DNA of 64,000 bases from Kitasatospora herbaricolor (GTDB lineage Bacteria; Actinomycetota; Actinomycetes; Streptomycetales; Streptomycetaceae), in the NCBI RefSeq assembly GCF_030813695.1, contig NZ_JAUSVA010000002.1, positions 4,774,001 through 4,838,000 of the forward strand. Reading direction: 5' to 3'. The position numbers and the translations under genes were made by a program. Every line of letters begins with the position of its first letter. Within the stretch, counting starts at the first letter, position 1. Positions 45,088 to 54,407 of this stretch are shown piece by piece. Under the pieces are notes generated by a model. That model was not told the origin of the DNA. It did no database searches and saw only the letters and a list, made by a program, of their open reading frames with translations.

Positions 45088-45182
45088 GTCCCCGCCCGCC
45101 GCCGGCGGCGCATTCGGGTGTCCGTACCGACTCCACCAGGGATGTTGGGGCGGAGGGAATCTGACGGTCTATCGTTTTCGGT

Positions 45183-46118
45183 ATGTCCTCCGCCGAACTG
45201 ATCCGCATCGTCTCCCGCTCCTCCCCCATGGCCCTCGCCCAGGTGGAACGGGTCCGCGCCGAACTGGCCGCGCTGCACCCCGGGATCAGGACGGAGGTCG
45301 TCCCGGTCACCACCTCGGGTGACCGCTGGATGGGGGATCTCGCGCAGCTCGGCGGGAAGGGCGCCTTCACCAAGGAGGTCGACGCCGCGCTGCTCGCCGG
45401 CGAGGCCGACCTCGCGGTGCACTGCGTCAAGGACGTGCCCGCCGACCGGCCGCTCCCCGCCGGGACGGTCTTCGCCGGGTTCCTCAAGCGGGACGACATC
45501 CGGGACGCCCTGGTCCACCCGGCCGGCCGGACCCTCGACGAGCTCCCCGCCGGGGCCCGGATCGGCACCTCCTCGGTGCGCCGGCGGGCCCAGCTCGCCG
45601 TCTCGCACCCGCACCTGGAGTGCGTGCCGATGCGCGGCAACGCCAACCGCCGGCTGGAGAAGCTCGCCGACGGCGAGGCCGACGCCCTGCTGCTGGCCGT
45701 CTCGGGCCTGGAGCGGATCGGGCGGCCCGACCTGATCACCGAGGTCCTGCCGGTCGAGACGATGTGCCCGCCGATCGGCGCGGGCGTCCTCGGCCTGCAG
45801 TGCCGCGAGGACGACACCCGCACCATCGACATCGTCTCCGGGCTGGGCGACGCCGACGCCTGGCGGGAGACCACCGCAGAGCGGATGTTCCTGCACGTGC
45901 TGCAGGGCCACTGCAACAGCCCGATCGCGGGCTACGCCAAGGCCGAGCGGGACGGGCGCCTCTCGCTGCGGGCCCGGGTCTTCTCCCCCGACGGCAAGAC
46001 CGTGCTGGACGCCCACGAGTGGGCCGGGCCGCTCGATCCCGCCACCCTGGGCACCTCGGTCGCGGTCGCGCTGCTGCGCCAGGGCGCGCGGGAGCTGATC
46101 GACACCATCCCGCACTGA
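45183..46118 (+). CDS. hemC: Hydroxymethylbilane synthase (porphobilinogen deaminase)
   Basis: This 311-residue protein polymerises four porphobilinogens into hydroxymethylbilane for heme and corrin synthesis. Visible are [10 protein letters not shown] (substrate Arg/Ser), [22 protein letters not shown] with the catalytic Asp, [11 protein letters not shown], and the dipyrromethane cofactor Cys in [13 protein letters not shown]. The usual RGNVDTRL segment is MRGNANRRL here, so that substrate-binding stretch is altered. hemD, hemA and hemB are not adjacent, which suggests a second, stand-alone copy. Confidence 0.92.
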   Translation: MSSAELIRIVSRSSPMALAQVERVRAELAALHPGIRTEVVPVTTSGDRWMGDLAQLGGKGAFTKEVDAALLAGEADLAVHCVKDVPADRPLPAGTVFAGFLKRDDIRDALVHPAGRTLDELPAGARIGTSSVRRRAQLAVSHPHLECVPMRGNANRRLEKLADGEADALLLAVSGLERIGRPDLITEVLPVETMCPPIGAGVLGLQCREDDTRTIDIVSGLGDADAWRETTAERMFLHVLQGHCNSPIAGYAKAERDGRLSLRARVFSPDGKTVLDAHEWAGPLDPATLGTSVAVALLRQGARELIDTIPH

Positions 46119-46214
46119 GCCCGTGCACCGCCGGGCCCGCCGCCCGCACCGGGCTCCGGCACCGGTGGCCGCCGCCCGGATGCGGCCGGCGGCCCGGCGG
46201 TGCAGGGTCGGGGT

Positions 46215-46490
46215 ATGGCCTCGATCATCGTCCTGCTGGAGCTGGAGCCGTCCACCGAGGTGCTCGACGCCGGCGAGGTGGACGTCGGCGCCCGGGTGCG
46301 CTGGGTGCACGCCGCACCGGGTGATCCGGAGGCTCCCGGCGACCCGGGGGAGCGGACGTTCTGCGGCCTGGACACCACGCCCTTGGAGCCCGAGCCCTAC
46401 CGCCCGTCCGGACCGGGGGAGCCCTGGTACCCGCCGCTGCACCGCACCCGGCGCTGTCGCGAGTGCGAGGCGGCCCTGCGGAGCCTGTGA
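46215..46490 (+). CDS. Small conserved-looking protein with C-terminal Cys motif
   Basis: This 91-residue protein starts MASIIVLLELEPSTEVLDAG and contains FCGLDT and CRECEAALRSL, possibly a small zinc-binding site. Codon bias fits coding sequence. It follows hemC by 96 bases in the same direction. Function unknown. Confidence 0.55.
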   Translation: MASIIVLLELEPSTEVLDAGEVDVGARVRWVHAAPGDPEAPGDPGERTFCGLDTTPLEPEPYRPSGPGEPWYPPLHRTRRCRECEAALRSL

Positions 46491-46642
46491 GGCGCACCGC
46501 CGAGCGTCCGGCCGCGGTGCCCGCGGCCCGGCGCCCGACACCCGACATCCGACACCCGGCGCCGAAGGCGGGGAGACCGGCAGACCGGGGGCCGCCCGCC
46601 CGCCCCCGGCCTGCCGGTCGACCTGCTCGCCGTCGCCGTCCG

Positions 46643-48088
46643 TCACCCGCTGCGCCGGCGCAGGAAGACCGCCGAGGCCACCGCGCCGACCAGCACCAGC
46701 GCGGTGTTGACCAGGACCGCGAGGTCCACGCCGCCGAGCACCGTGGCGGCGGCGGTGCCGCCGCCGAGGGCGGCCGTCCGGGCGGTGAAGACGGCGCTCA
46801 TGACCGGGGTGCCGAGGGTGATGCCGACCTGCTGGGTCATGGTGGCGACCCCGGTGGCGAGGCCCTGCTCGTGGTCGGGCAGGCCCGAGGTGGCGGTCAC
46901 CATGAAGCCGACGATCGCCAGCATGTTGCCCACGCCGCCGACGAAGGTGGCCGCCAGCAACAGGGTGAGCCAGCCGTGGCCGGTGCCGAGCAGCAGCAGT
47001 GCGGCGGTCGCGGCGGCCTGCACCAGCAGGCCGGTGACCAGCGCGTTCCGCGTCCCCAGGCGGCGGATCACCCGGGGCGCGTGGATCCCGCCGAGGACGG
47101 TCCCGGCGCCGAGCACCCCGAAGGCCAGGCCGGTGGCGAGGGCGGAGCAGCCGAGCACCCGCTGGAGGTAGAGCGTCATCAGGAACACCAGCGAGGTCTC
47201 GGTGGCGAAGGCGACCAGCCCGGCGGCGTTCCCCCAGACCACCGTCCGGCGCCGCAGCACCCGGACGGGCACCAGCGGGTGGGCGGCGGCGCGCTCGACG
47301 AACCAGAACGCCACCAGCAGCAGGGCGCCGACGGCCAGCGAGCCGAGCGCGAGCGGGTCGCCCCAGCCGTGCTCGCCGGCCGCCGTGAGGCCGTACACCA
47401 GGGCGAGCAGCCCGCCGGTGACGGTGGCGGCGCCCGGCAGGTCCATCCTGCTGTGCCCCGCGCCGCCGGCCGCGGCGGACTCGGGGATCAGGCGCGGCGC
47501 GACGAGCAGCACGGCCAGGGCCACCGGGACGTTGACGAAGAACGCCCAGCGCCAGCTGAGCAGATCGGTCAGCAGCCCGCCGAGAACGGCGCCGGAGGTG
47601 AAGCCGGCCGACATCAGCGCCCCGTTCAGCCCCAGGGCCCGCTCACGCAGCGGCCCTTCGGGGAAGGCGGTGGTGAGCAGCGCGAGCCCGGCGGGGGTGA
47701 CGGCGGCAGTGGCCAGCCCCTGCACGACCCGGGCGGCGAGCAGCACGCCCGGCGTCGTGGCCAGGCCGCCGACCAGCGAGGCGGCGGCCAGCACTACGAG
47801 CCCGAGCAGGAACACCCGGCGGCGGCCGTACAGGTCGGCGACCCGGCCGAACAGCAGGCTGAACCCGGCCGCGCCGAGTGCGAAGGCGGTGACGATCCAC
47901 TGCAGACCGCCGAGCGGGAAGCCGAGGCCGCGGCCGATCACCGGCAGGGCGACGTTCAGGATGGAGAAGTCCACGGCCAGCATGAACTGGGCCGCCAACA
48001 GGACGACCAGGACGATCCGTTGGCGTCCGGTCATGGCGGCGGGCGCCGGCCCGGCCGGCGGTGCGGGGGACTTGTCGAGCAGGGTCAC
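46643..48088 (-). CDS. DHA2-type MFS drug exporter
   Basis: This 481-residue protein has about 14 hydrophobic helices. It contains AVDFSILNVALPVI (motif D1 region), GRVADLYGRRRVFLLGLVVL (motif A), ARVVQGLATAAVTPAGLALL, and motif C-like GAVLGGLLTDLLSWRWAFFV. It is a proton-driven exporter of drugs or dyes. GTG 48088 has GGAGGAA six bases upstream. It is divergent from an MmyB-type regulator at 48227, its likely repressor. Confidence 0.9.
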   Translation of the reverse strand: MTLLDKSPAPPAGPAPAAMTGRQRIVLVVLLAAQFMLAVDFSILNVALPVIGRGLGFPLGGLQWIVTAFALGAAGFSLLFGRVADLYGRRRVFLLGLVVLAAASLVGGLATTPGVLLAARVVQGLATAAVTPAGLALLTTAFPEGPLRERALGLNGALMSAGFTSGAVLGGLLTDLLSWRWAFFVNVPVALAVLLVAPRLIPESAAAGGAGHSRMDLPGAATVTGGLLALVYGLTAAGEHGWGDPLALGSLAVGALLLVAFWFVERAAAHPLVPVRVLRRRTVVWGNAAGLVAFATETSLVFLMTLYLQRVLGCSALATGLAFGVLGAGTVLGGIHAPRVIRRLGTRNALVTGLLVQAAATAALLLLGTGHGWLTLLLAATFVGGVGNMLAIVGFMVTATSGLPDHEQGLATGVATMTQQVGITLGTPVMSAVFTARTAALGGGTAAATVLGGVDLAVLVNTALVLVGAVASAVFLRRRSG

Positions 48089-48226
48089 GGCGGTTCCTCC
48101 GGATCAGTGCGGTGCGGTGGGTACGGGCAGCAGCCTGCGCGCGTCCGCCGCCCGGACCCAGCCCCCTGCGGTGGGTAGCACTGGCAGGGGCAGGCTGCGC
48201 GGGCCCGGCCGGTGTTCACTGGAGTC

Positions 48227-49141
48227 ATGGACACACCGCCGGAGTTGAGTGACTTCCTGCGCACCCGCAGGGCCCGCCTGCAGCCCGAGGACGTCGGCCT
48301 CGTAGCGTACGGCGCGCGCCGCCGGGTGCCGGGGCTGCGCCGGGAGGAGCTGGCCCAGCTGGCGGGGGTGAGCGTCACCTACTACACCCGGCTGGAGCAG
48401 GGGCAGAGCCTCAACGCCTCGGACGAGGTGCTGGACGCGCTGGCCCGTGCGCTGCGGCTGAGCCCGGACGAGCACGCCCACCTGCGCAACATCGCCCGCC
48501 CGGGCCGGGCCCGGCCGCGCCCGGCGGACCGTTTCGAGCGGGCCAGGGCCGGGACCAGGCAGCTGATCGCGGCGATGCGGGAGGTGCCCGCCGTGGTGGT
48601 GGGGCACCGCAACGAGGTGCTGGCCTGGAACCCGCTGGGGCACGCGCTGCTGGCGGGGCATCTCGACCCGGCCGCCCCGGACCACCGGGGGGAGCGGCCG
48701 AACCTCTCCCGGATGCTCTTCCTCGACCCGCACACCCGGGAGCTCTACCGCCGCTGGGAGGAGGAGGCGCGGGCGAACGTCGCCTACCTGCGGCTGACCG
48801 CGGGCCGGCACCCGGACGACCGTGAGCTGGCCGCGCTGGTCGGCGAACTGTCGATGAACAGCCCGGAGTTCGCGGCGCTCTGGGCCCGGCATCCGGTCAA
48901 CGACTGCCTGTTCGGCAGCAAGGAGCTGCACCACCCGGTGGTCGGCCGTCTGGAGCTGGCTTTCGAGGCCATGCCGATGCCGGAGGGCGGTGGGCACCGG
49001 ATGCTGCTGTACAGCGCCGAGCCGGGGTCGGCCTCGGACGCGGCCCTGCGCCTGCTCGCGGGTGCGGCGGGCGCGCCCGGTCCGGACTGCGGGATCACTG
49101 TGGATGGCTGGGAACTCCCTGGGAGTTCGGTCAACCGCTGA
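48227..49141 (+). CDS. XRE-family regulator with MmyB-like domain
   Basis: This 304-residue protein has a helix-turn-helix at about 10-80 (GLRREELAQLAGVSVTYYTR, LEQGQSLNASDE) and an MmyB-like domain at about 100-275 (AVVVGHRNEVLAWNPLGHAL, NLSRMLFLDPHTRELYRRWE). It is transcribed away from the MFS exporter, sharing a 138-base promoter region. It is a second regulator of the same type as 35440-36276. Confidence 0.87.
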   Translation: MDTPPELSDFLRTRRARLQPEDVGLVAYGARRRVPGLRREELAQLAGVSVTYYTRLEQGQSLNASDEVLDALARALRLSPDEHAHLRNIARPGRARPRPADRFERARAGTRQLIAAMREVPAVVVGHRNEVLAWNPLGHALLAGHLDPAAPDHRGERPNLSRMLFLDPHTRELYRRWEEEARANVAYLRLTAGRHPDDRELAALVGELSMNSPEFAALWARHPVNDCLFGSKELHHPVVGRLELAFEAMPMPEGGGHRMLLYSAEPGSASDAALRLLAGAAGAPGPDCGITVDGWELPGSSVNR

Positions 49142-49267
49142 TGAGGGTGCTGGTGCGGGTGGCCCAAAGGTGCACCGAAAAGATCAGCAATGTCCGGTTT
49201 TCCGGGCTCAGGGACCTCCCAGTTGCGCCCCAGGACTCCGCAAGAGCCCGGGGTGAGGCTTGCCCCC

Positions 49268-50638
49268 ATGAAGGTGTTCCCGCGACGGCGTGGTGCCGTC
49301 CTCGTCAACTCCGCACTCGGCGTGGCCCTCCTGGGGGGCGCCGCCCTGGTGTACACCACCTTGGACAGCGGTACCAGCGTGGCGGCCGGCAAGGCCCAGG
49401 TACGAACGGCGACGGTGGCCAAGGGCACGGTCCTGGCCACCGTGTCCGGAACCGGCACCCTTGCCTCGCCGACCGACGCCGGGCAGGACTTCGTCACCGG
49501 TGGCAAGCTGACCGCGGTCAAGGTCGCGGTCGGCGACACGGTGACCAAGGGGCAGGTGCTGGCCACCGTGGACACCACGGCGGCCCAGCAGCAGGTGGCC
49601 GCCGCCCAGTCGGCGCTCACCGCCGCCAAGGCCAACCTGACCAAGGCCGAGGCCGGCGTCACCACCACGACCACCTCCCAGCTGCCCGCCTCCTCCGGCT
49701 CGGGATCCTCGGGCGGCGGCTCCGGCTCGTCCGGCAGCGGTGGCCGGGCCGCCGGCGCGACGGCCACGGCCGGCGCCACTCCGACGCCGCAGACCACCAC
49801 GATCACCACCACCAAGGTGGACGACGCGGCGGTGGCCCAGGCCCAGCAGCAGGTCGACACGGCACAGACCAATCTCACCAACGCCCAGGCCACGCTGGCC
49901 GGTACGACGCTGACCGCCTCCGTGGACGGCACCGTCGCCTCGGTCGGCGGCAAGGTCGGCGACACCGTCTCGGGCGGTACCACCGGCTCGACCGGCTCCA
50001 CCAGCAGCAAGTCGACCGGGACGACGAGCACCTCGGGCTCCGCGACGCCGAGCGGCTTCATCGTGCTGACCAACCCGACCGGGATGCAGGTCACCGCGGC
50101 CTTCTCGGAGCTGGACTCGCTCAAGCTGAAGAAGGGCGAGGCGGCCACCGTCACGCTCAACGCGCAGTCCGACACCAAGCTCAACGCCACCGTCCTGTCC
50201 GTGAGTTCGCTGCCCACCAGCAGCGGCAGCGGCGGCGCGGTGCAGTACGGCGCGACGCTGCAGATCACCGGTGACACCAGCAAGCTGCGGACCGGCCTGA
50301 GCGCCACCGTCTCGGTGGTCACCGGCGAGGCGGACAACGCCCTGTCGCTGCCCGCCGCGGCACTGGCCGGCACCGGCGCCAGCCGGACCGCGACGCTGGT
50401 CGCGACGGACGGCACCACCTCCCGGGTGACGGTGACCGTCGGCGTGGTCGGCGACTCCACGGTCGAGGTGACCGAGGGCCTGAAGGAGGGCGACAAGGTC
50501 GAACTGGCCTCCACCACCTCCGGATCGAGCAACGGCTTCCCGAGCGGGAACTTCCCGGGGCTCGGCGGTGCGGCGGGCGGCCAGGGCGCGGCGATCCCCG
50601 GCGGCGCCGGGACCGGCGCGCGGGGCGGCAACCGCTGA
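49268..50638 (+). CDS. HlyD/MacA-like efflux adaptor
   Basis: This 456-residue protein has an N-terminal membrane helix (about 15-32) and a lipoyl/barrel-sandwich domain split by a coiled-coil hairpin (QQQVAAAQSALTAAKANLTK and QAQQQVDTAQTNLTNAQATL). A Ser/Gly/Thr-rich insert sits at the hairpin tip, and a beta-barrel with C-terminal membrane-proximal domain follows. In Gram-positive bacteria such proteins link ABC exporters to the cell envelope. It overlaps the ATPase start (TGATG). A second Ser/Thr-rich stretch at about 237-260 is unusually long. Confidence 0.87.
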   Translation: MKVFPRRRGAVLVNSALGVALLGGAALVYTTLDSGTSVAAGKAQVRTATVAKGTVLATVSGTGTLASPTDAGQDFVTGGKLTAVKVAVGDTVTKGQVLATVDTTAAQQQVAAAQSALTAAKANLTKAEAGVTTTTTSQLPASSGSGSSGGGSGSSGSGGRAAGATATAGATPTPQTTTITTTKVDDAAVAQAQQQVDTAQTNLTNAQATLAGTTLTASVDGTVASVGGKVGDTVSGGTTGSTGSTSSKSTGTTSTSGSATPSGFIVLTNPTGMQVTAAFSELDSLKLKKGEAATVTLNAQSDTKLNATVLSVSSLPTSSGSGGAVQYGATLQITGDTSKLRTGLSATVSVVTGEADNALSLPAAALAGTGASRTATLVATDGTTSRVTVTVGVVGDSTVEVTEGLKEGDKVELASTTSGSSNGFPSGNFPGLGGAAGGQGAAIPGGAGTGARGGNR

Positions 50639-51501
50639 TGGGCCGCACCGACTCCGGTTCGCGGGGCGGCGCGCGGCACACCGGCCCGGCGACCCGCGCG
50701 GCGGCCGCCGGCCCGGACGGGCCGGCCGCCCCGCCGGTGATCCAGATCCGCCGGGTCACCAAGTCCTACGGCCACGGCGACGCCACCGTGCACGCGCTGC
50801 GCGGCCCGTCCGACCCGGTGAGCGGGGAGCCGCTCGGCGTCACCCTGGACATCGAGCAGGGCGATTTCGTCGCGGTGATGGGCAGTTCGGGCTCGGGCAA
50901 GTCGACGCTGATGAACATCCTCGGCTGCCTGGACGTCCCCACCGGGGGCCGCTACCTGCTGGACGGCACCGACGTCGGCCACCTCGACGAGGGGCAGCTG
51001 TCGCTGGTCCGCAACCGCAAGATCGGCTTCATCTTCCAGTCCTTCAACCTGGTGCCCCGCACCACGGCCCTCGCGCAGGTCGAACTCCCGCTGGCCTACG
51101 CCGGCGTGCGGGCGGCCGAGCGGCGGCGCCGGGCGCTGGCGGCGCTCTCGCTGGTCGGCCTCGCCGAGCGCTCCGGGCACAAGCCCAACGAGCTGTCCGG
51201 CGGCCAGCAGCAGCGGGTGGCGGTGGCCCGGGCACTGGTCACCGCCCCCGCGATGCTGCTCGCCGACGAGCCGACCGGCAACCTGGACAGCCGCTCCACG
51301 GAGGAGGTCCTGGGCATCATCGACGGACTCAACGCGATCGGCCGCACCGTCGTGCTGATCACCCACGAGGACGAGGTCGCCCGGCACGCCAAGCGGGTGA
51401 TCCGGCTGGTGGACGGCGCGATCGTGTCGGACGTCCGGCAGGGTCCGGTGGCCGGACCGCCGCCGGCGATCCGCCCCGAGCTGGTCGGAGGCCGGTCGTG
51501 A
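50638..51501 (+). CDS. MacB/LolD-type ABC transporter ATPase
   Basis: This 287-residue protein has a 35-residue Ala/Gly/Pro-rich leader, then an ABC domain: Walker A GSSGSGKST, Q-loop FQSFNLVP, signature LSGGQQQRVAVARAL, Walker B LLADEPTGNLD, switch His in LITHEDEVA. It drives the FtsX-like permease encoded next (GTGA overlap) together with the adaptor upstream. The set resembles MacAB for peptides, lipids or antibiotics. Confidence 0.92.
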   Translation: MGRTDSGSRGGARHTGPATRAAAAGPDGPAAPPVIQIRRVTKSYGHGDATVHALRGPSDPVSGEPLGVTLDIEQGDFVAVMGSSGSGKSTLMNILGCLDVPTGGRYLLDGTDVGHLDEGQLSLVRNRKIGFIFQSFNLVPRTTALAQVELPLAYAGVRAAERRRRALAALSLVGLAERSGHKPNELSGGQQQRVAVARALVTAPAMLLADEPTGNLDSRSTEEVLGIIDGLNAIGRTVVLITHEDEVARHAKRVIRLVDGAIVSDVRQGPVAGPPPAIRPELVGGRS

Positions 51502-52709
51502 TCCTCTGGCAGATGCTCCGCTTCGCCTTCGGCGGCCTGGCCGCCAACAAGGTGCGCTCCGCCCTGACCATGCTGGGCGTGCTGATCGGGGTCGCCTCGG
51601 TGATCCTGCTGCTCGCGGTCGGCAACGGCTCCTCGGTCGCGGTGAAGGACTCGATCACCGCGCTCGGGACCAACTCGCTGACGGTGTCGGCCGGGTCCTC
51701 CTTCGGCGGGGCCCGTGGCGCGACCACCGCGAAGAAGCTGACGGTGGAGGACGCCAAGGCGCTGGCCTCCTCGGCGCAGGCGCCGGACATCAAGTCCGTG
51801 GCGCCGGTGGTCACCACCACGGGCGCCGCGCTGTACGGGGACATCTCGTACACGCCGGGCTCGATCGTCGGCACCTACCCGGCGTACTTCGAGACCTCGA
51901 ACCAGAAGGTCGAGAAGGGCGACTACTTCAGCAACGACGACGTGCTGAACTCCCGCAAGGTCGCGGTGCTCGGCTCGACCACGGCCAAGCAGCTGTTCGA
52001 CACCGAGGATCCGGTGGGCAAGCAGATCACCATCGGCGGCACGCCGTTCACGGTGTCCGGCGTGCTGAAGACCAAGGGCAGCACCGGGTTCAACGACCCG
52101 GACGACCTGGTGATCGCCCCGCTGCCGACCGTCCAGAACGCCTTCACCGGCTTCGGTTCGGTCAACCAGATCCTGGTGCAGGCGACCTCGGCGGAGACGA
52201 CCACCGCCGCGCAGGCCGAGATCACCCAGATCCTGATGGGTACCCACGCCCTGGCGGACGCCACCAAGCTGGACTTCCGGATCAGCAACCAGGCCTCGCT
52301 GCTGACGGCCCGGGAGAGCACCGGCAAGACCTTCACGGTGCTGCTGGGCGCGGTGGCGGCGATCTCGCTGCTGGTCGGCGGGATCGGGATCACCAACATC
52401 ATGCTGGTCACCGTCACCGAGCGGACCAGGGAGATCGGCATCCGCAAGGCGCTCGGTGCGCCGAAGGGGGTCATCCTCGGGCAGTTCCTGACCGAGTCGA
52501 CCCTGCTGTCGGTGCTCGGCGCCGGTCTCGGGGTGCTGGCGGGCCTGATCGGTTCGCACTTCAGCATCGTCGGCATCAAACCGGTGGTGATCCCGGAGTC
52601 GGTGCTGGCCGCCTTCGGCATCGCGGTCGCCATCGGCCTGTTCTTCGGCAGCTACCCGGCCAACCGGGCCGCTTCGCTGCGGCCCATCGACGCCCTCCGG
52701 CACGAGTGA
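51498..52709 (+). CDS. MacB/FtsX-type ABC transporter permease
   Basis: This 403-residue protein has an N-terminal helix (RSALTMLGVLIGVASVILLL), a large extracytoplasmic MacB_PCD domain at about 45-250, and three C-terminal helices in an FtsX domain (VLLGAVAAISLLVGGIGITN, TERTREIGIRKALGAPKGVI). It ends with the usual NRAASLRPIDALRHE motif. The GTG start overlaps the ATPase stop. Confidence 0.9.
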   Translation: MILWQMLRFAFGGLAANKVRSALTMLGVLIGVASVILLLAVGNGSSVAVKDSITALGTNSLTVSAGSSFGGARGATTAKKLTVEDAKALASSAQAPDIKSVAPVVTTTGAALYGDISYTPGSIVGTYPAYFETSNQKVEKGDYFSNDDVLNSRKVAVLGSTTAKQLFDTEDPVGKQITIGGTPFTVSGVLKTKGSTGFNDPDDLVIAPLPTVQNAFTGFGSVNQILVQATSAETTTAAQAEITQILMGTHALADATKLDFRISNQASLLTARESTGKTFTVLLGAVAAISLLVGGIGITNIMLVTVTERTREIGIRKALGAPKGVILGQFLTESTLLSVLGAGLGVLAGLIGSHFSIVGIKPVVIPESVLAAFGIAVAIGLFFGSYPANRAASLRPIDALRHE

Positions 52710-52727
52710 CAAGGAGCCCTGACCATC

Positions 52728-53396
52728 ATGAGCAACGACAACCACTCGCTGGTGCCGCGCGAGGACGACAACAGCCCGATCGCCCAGGTCGAGCTGCTCT
52801 CCAGCGCGCCGGACGCCCGTGACATCACCGCCGAGCTGGCCGCTCCGCCGCGCCGCCGGCTGCCCTGGGTGACGCTCGCCCTGGCGGGCGGGGTGCTCGC
52901 CGCGGCCGCGTTCAGCGGCGGCGTCTGGTACCAGCAGAACCACGGCAGCACGAAGACCGCGGCGGGCGGCGGCGGCCAGCAGCGGGCCGCGGCCCCCGGC
53001 GGCTACGGCGGCCAGGGCGCCGCCGGTCAGGGCACCGGCCGCCGCAACGGCCAGGCCGGCGGCACCGGCGCGGCCGGCGGTGCGGGCGTGCCCGGCGGTA
53101 CCGGCGCCCAGGGCGGCGCGGGCGGCTTCACCCGCGGCACCGTGAAGGTCGTGGACGGCACCACCGTCTACCTGACCGACGCGAACGGCAACACCGTCAA
53201 GGTGACGACCGGCGACTCGACCAAGGTGCAGCTCAACAAGGAGGGCAAGGTCGGCGACCTGCAGCCCGGCCAGAGCGTCACGGTGGTCGGCACCCCGGAC
53301 GCCTCCGGTGGCTACGCGGCCACCCAGCTGGTCGAGGGCGCGGCGGCCGGCGGCTTCGGCGGCTTCGGCGGCGCCCGCACACCGTCCGGCGGCTGA
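52728..53396 (+). CDS. Membrane-anchored DUF5666-type protein of the efflux operon
   Basis: This 222-residue protein has a cytoplasmic N-terminus of about 38 residues, one helix (LPWVTLALAGGVLAAAAFSG), a Gly/Ala-rich linker and a small C-terminal beta domain. That domain reads RGTVKVVDGTTVYLTDANGN and GDLQPGQSVTVVGTPDASGG, fitting DUF5666. The gene begins 18 bases after the permease, so it belongs to the same operon; a role in sensing or assisting efflux at the membrane surface is plausible. Confidence 0.75.
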   Translation: MSNDNHSLVPREDDNSPIAQVELLSSAPDARDITAELAAPPRRRLPWVTLALAGGVLAAAAFSGGVWYQQNHGSTKTAAGGGGQQRAAAPGGYGGQGAAGQGTGRRNGQAGGTGAAGGAGVPGGTGAQGGAGGFTRGTVKVVDGTTVYLTDANGNTVKVTTGDSTKVQLNKEGKVGDLQPGQSVTVVGTPDASGGYAATQLVEGAAAGGFGGFGGARTPSGG

Positions 53397-53415
53397 CCCC
53401 GCGGCCTCCGGACCA

Positions 53416-53446
53416 CGGCCCGGCCGGCGCCCCGCCGGCCGGGCCG
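53416..53446 (+). terminator. Hairpin terminator of the efflux operon
   Basis: A perfect 12-bp stem with a seven-base loop lies 19 bases past the DUF5666 gene stop. It separates the efflux operon from the two-component genes. Confidence 0.65.
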
Positions 53447-53615
53447 CTTCCGTTCCGGGGGCGGGGCACCGGAAGGGTGTTCGAGGGCGAAGGGCCCTTG
53501 TCCCGGGAAATCCCCCCCCGGTTAAGCTGGTTAATCCAACATTCATCAACCACGCATAGCCTCCCAGGGCTATCGTCCGATGAGTGTCATCGTCCGACCG
53601 GGAGGCGGAACAGTC

Positions 53616-54398
53616 GTGCAAGGGACCGTGTCGACATCAGGGATCGCGGCCGCCGCCGGTACCCCGGGTGAAGCCTTCCTCCTGGTCGTCGACGACGAAC
53701 CGAACATCCGCGAGCTGCTCTCGGCCTCGCTGCGGTTCTCCGGCTTCCGGGTCTCCTCCGCCGCGACCGGCGAGGAGGCCCTCGCCGCCGTCGCCGCCGA
53801 GCGCCCCGACCTGGTCGTCCTGGACGTGATGCTGCCGGACCTCGACGGCTTCACCGTCGTCGAGCGGCTGCGCGAGCAGACCGGACGCGACCGGATAGCC
53901 GGGCCCGCGCACGCCGGCGACCACCTGCCGGTGCTCTTCCTCACCGCCAAGGACGGCGTCGGCGACAAGGTCCAGGGCCTCGCCGTCGGCGCGGACGACT
54001 ACGTCACCAAACCCTTCAGCCTGGAGGAGCTGATCGCCCGGATCCGCGCCATCCTGCGCCGGGCCGGCGGCCCCGCCGAGGACGGCCGCCTGGTCGTCGC
54101 CGACCTCACCCTCGACCCGGTGGCCCACGAGGTCACCCGGGCCGGCACCCCGGTCTCGCTCTCGCCGACCGAGTTCAAGCTGCTGCACTACCTGATGGCC
54201 AACGTCGGCCGGGTGGTCTCCAAGGCGCAGATCCTGGACCACGTCTGGGCGTACGACTTCGGCGGCGACCTCTCCATCGTCGAGTCGTACATCTCCTACC
54301 TGCGCCGCAAGCTCGACTCCGGGCCGGTGCACGGGCCCAAGCTGATCCACACCGTCCGCGGCATCGGCTACGCTCTGCGCCGGCCGCCGCAGAACTGA
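53616..54398 (+). CDS. OmpR-family response regulator
   Basis: With GTG 53616 (GGAGG ten bases upstream) this is 260 residues; ATG 53580 is an alternative start. The receiver domain has the DDE acidic pocket in VVDDEPNIREL, phospho-acceptor Asp in LVVLDVMLPDLDG, Thr and Lys in LTAKD and DYVTKPFSLEEL. A winged helix follows at about 165-258 (SPTEFKLLHYLMANVGRVVS, SYISYLRRKLDSG). A TGRDRIAGPAHAGDH stretch lengthens the loop before beta strand 4 by roughly a dozen residues compared with typical receivers. The cognate kinase begins nine bases downstream. Confidence 0.92.
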   Translation: MQGTVSTSGIAAAAGTPGEAFLLVVDDEPNIRELLSASLRFSGFRVSSAATGEEALAAVAAERPDLVVLDVMLPDLDGFTVVERLREQTGRDRIAGPAHAGDHLPVLFLTAKDGVGDKVQGLAVGADDYVTKPFSLEELIARIRAILRRAGGPAEDGRLVVADLTLDPVAHEVTRAGTPVSLSPTEFKLLHYLMANVGRVVSKAQILDHVWAYDFGGDLSIVESYISYLRRKLDSGPVHGPKLIHTVRGIGYALRRPPQN

Positions 54399-54407
54399 CC
54401 GCCCCGG

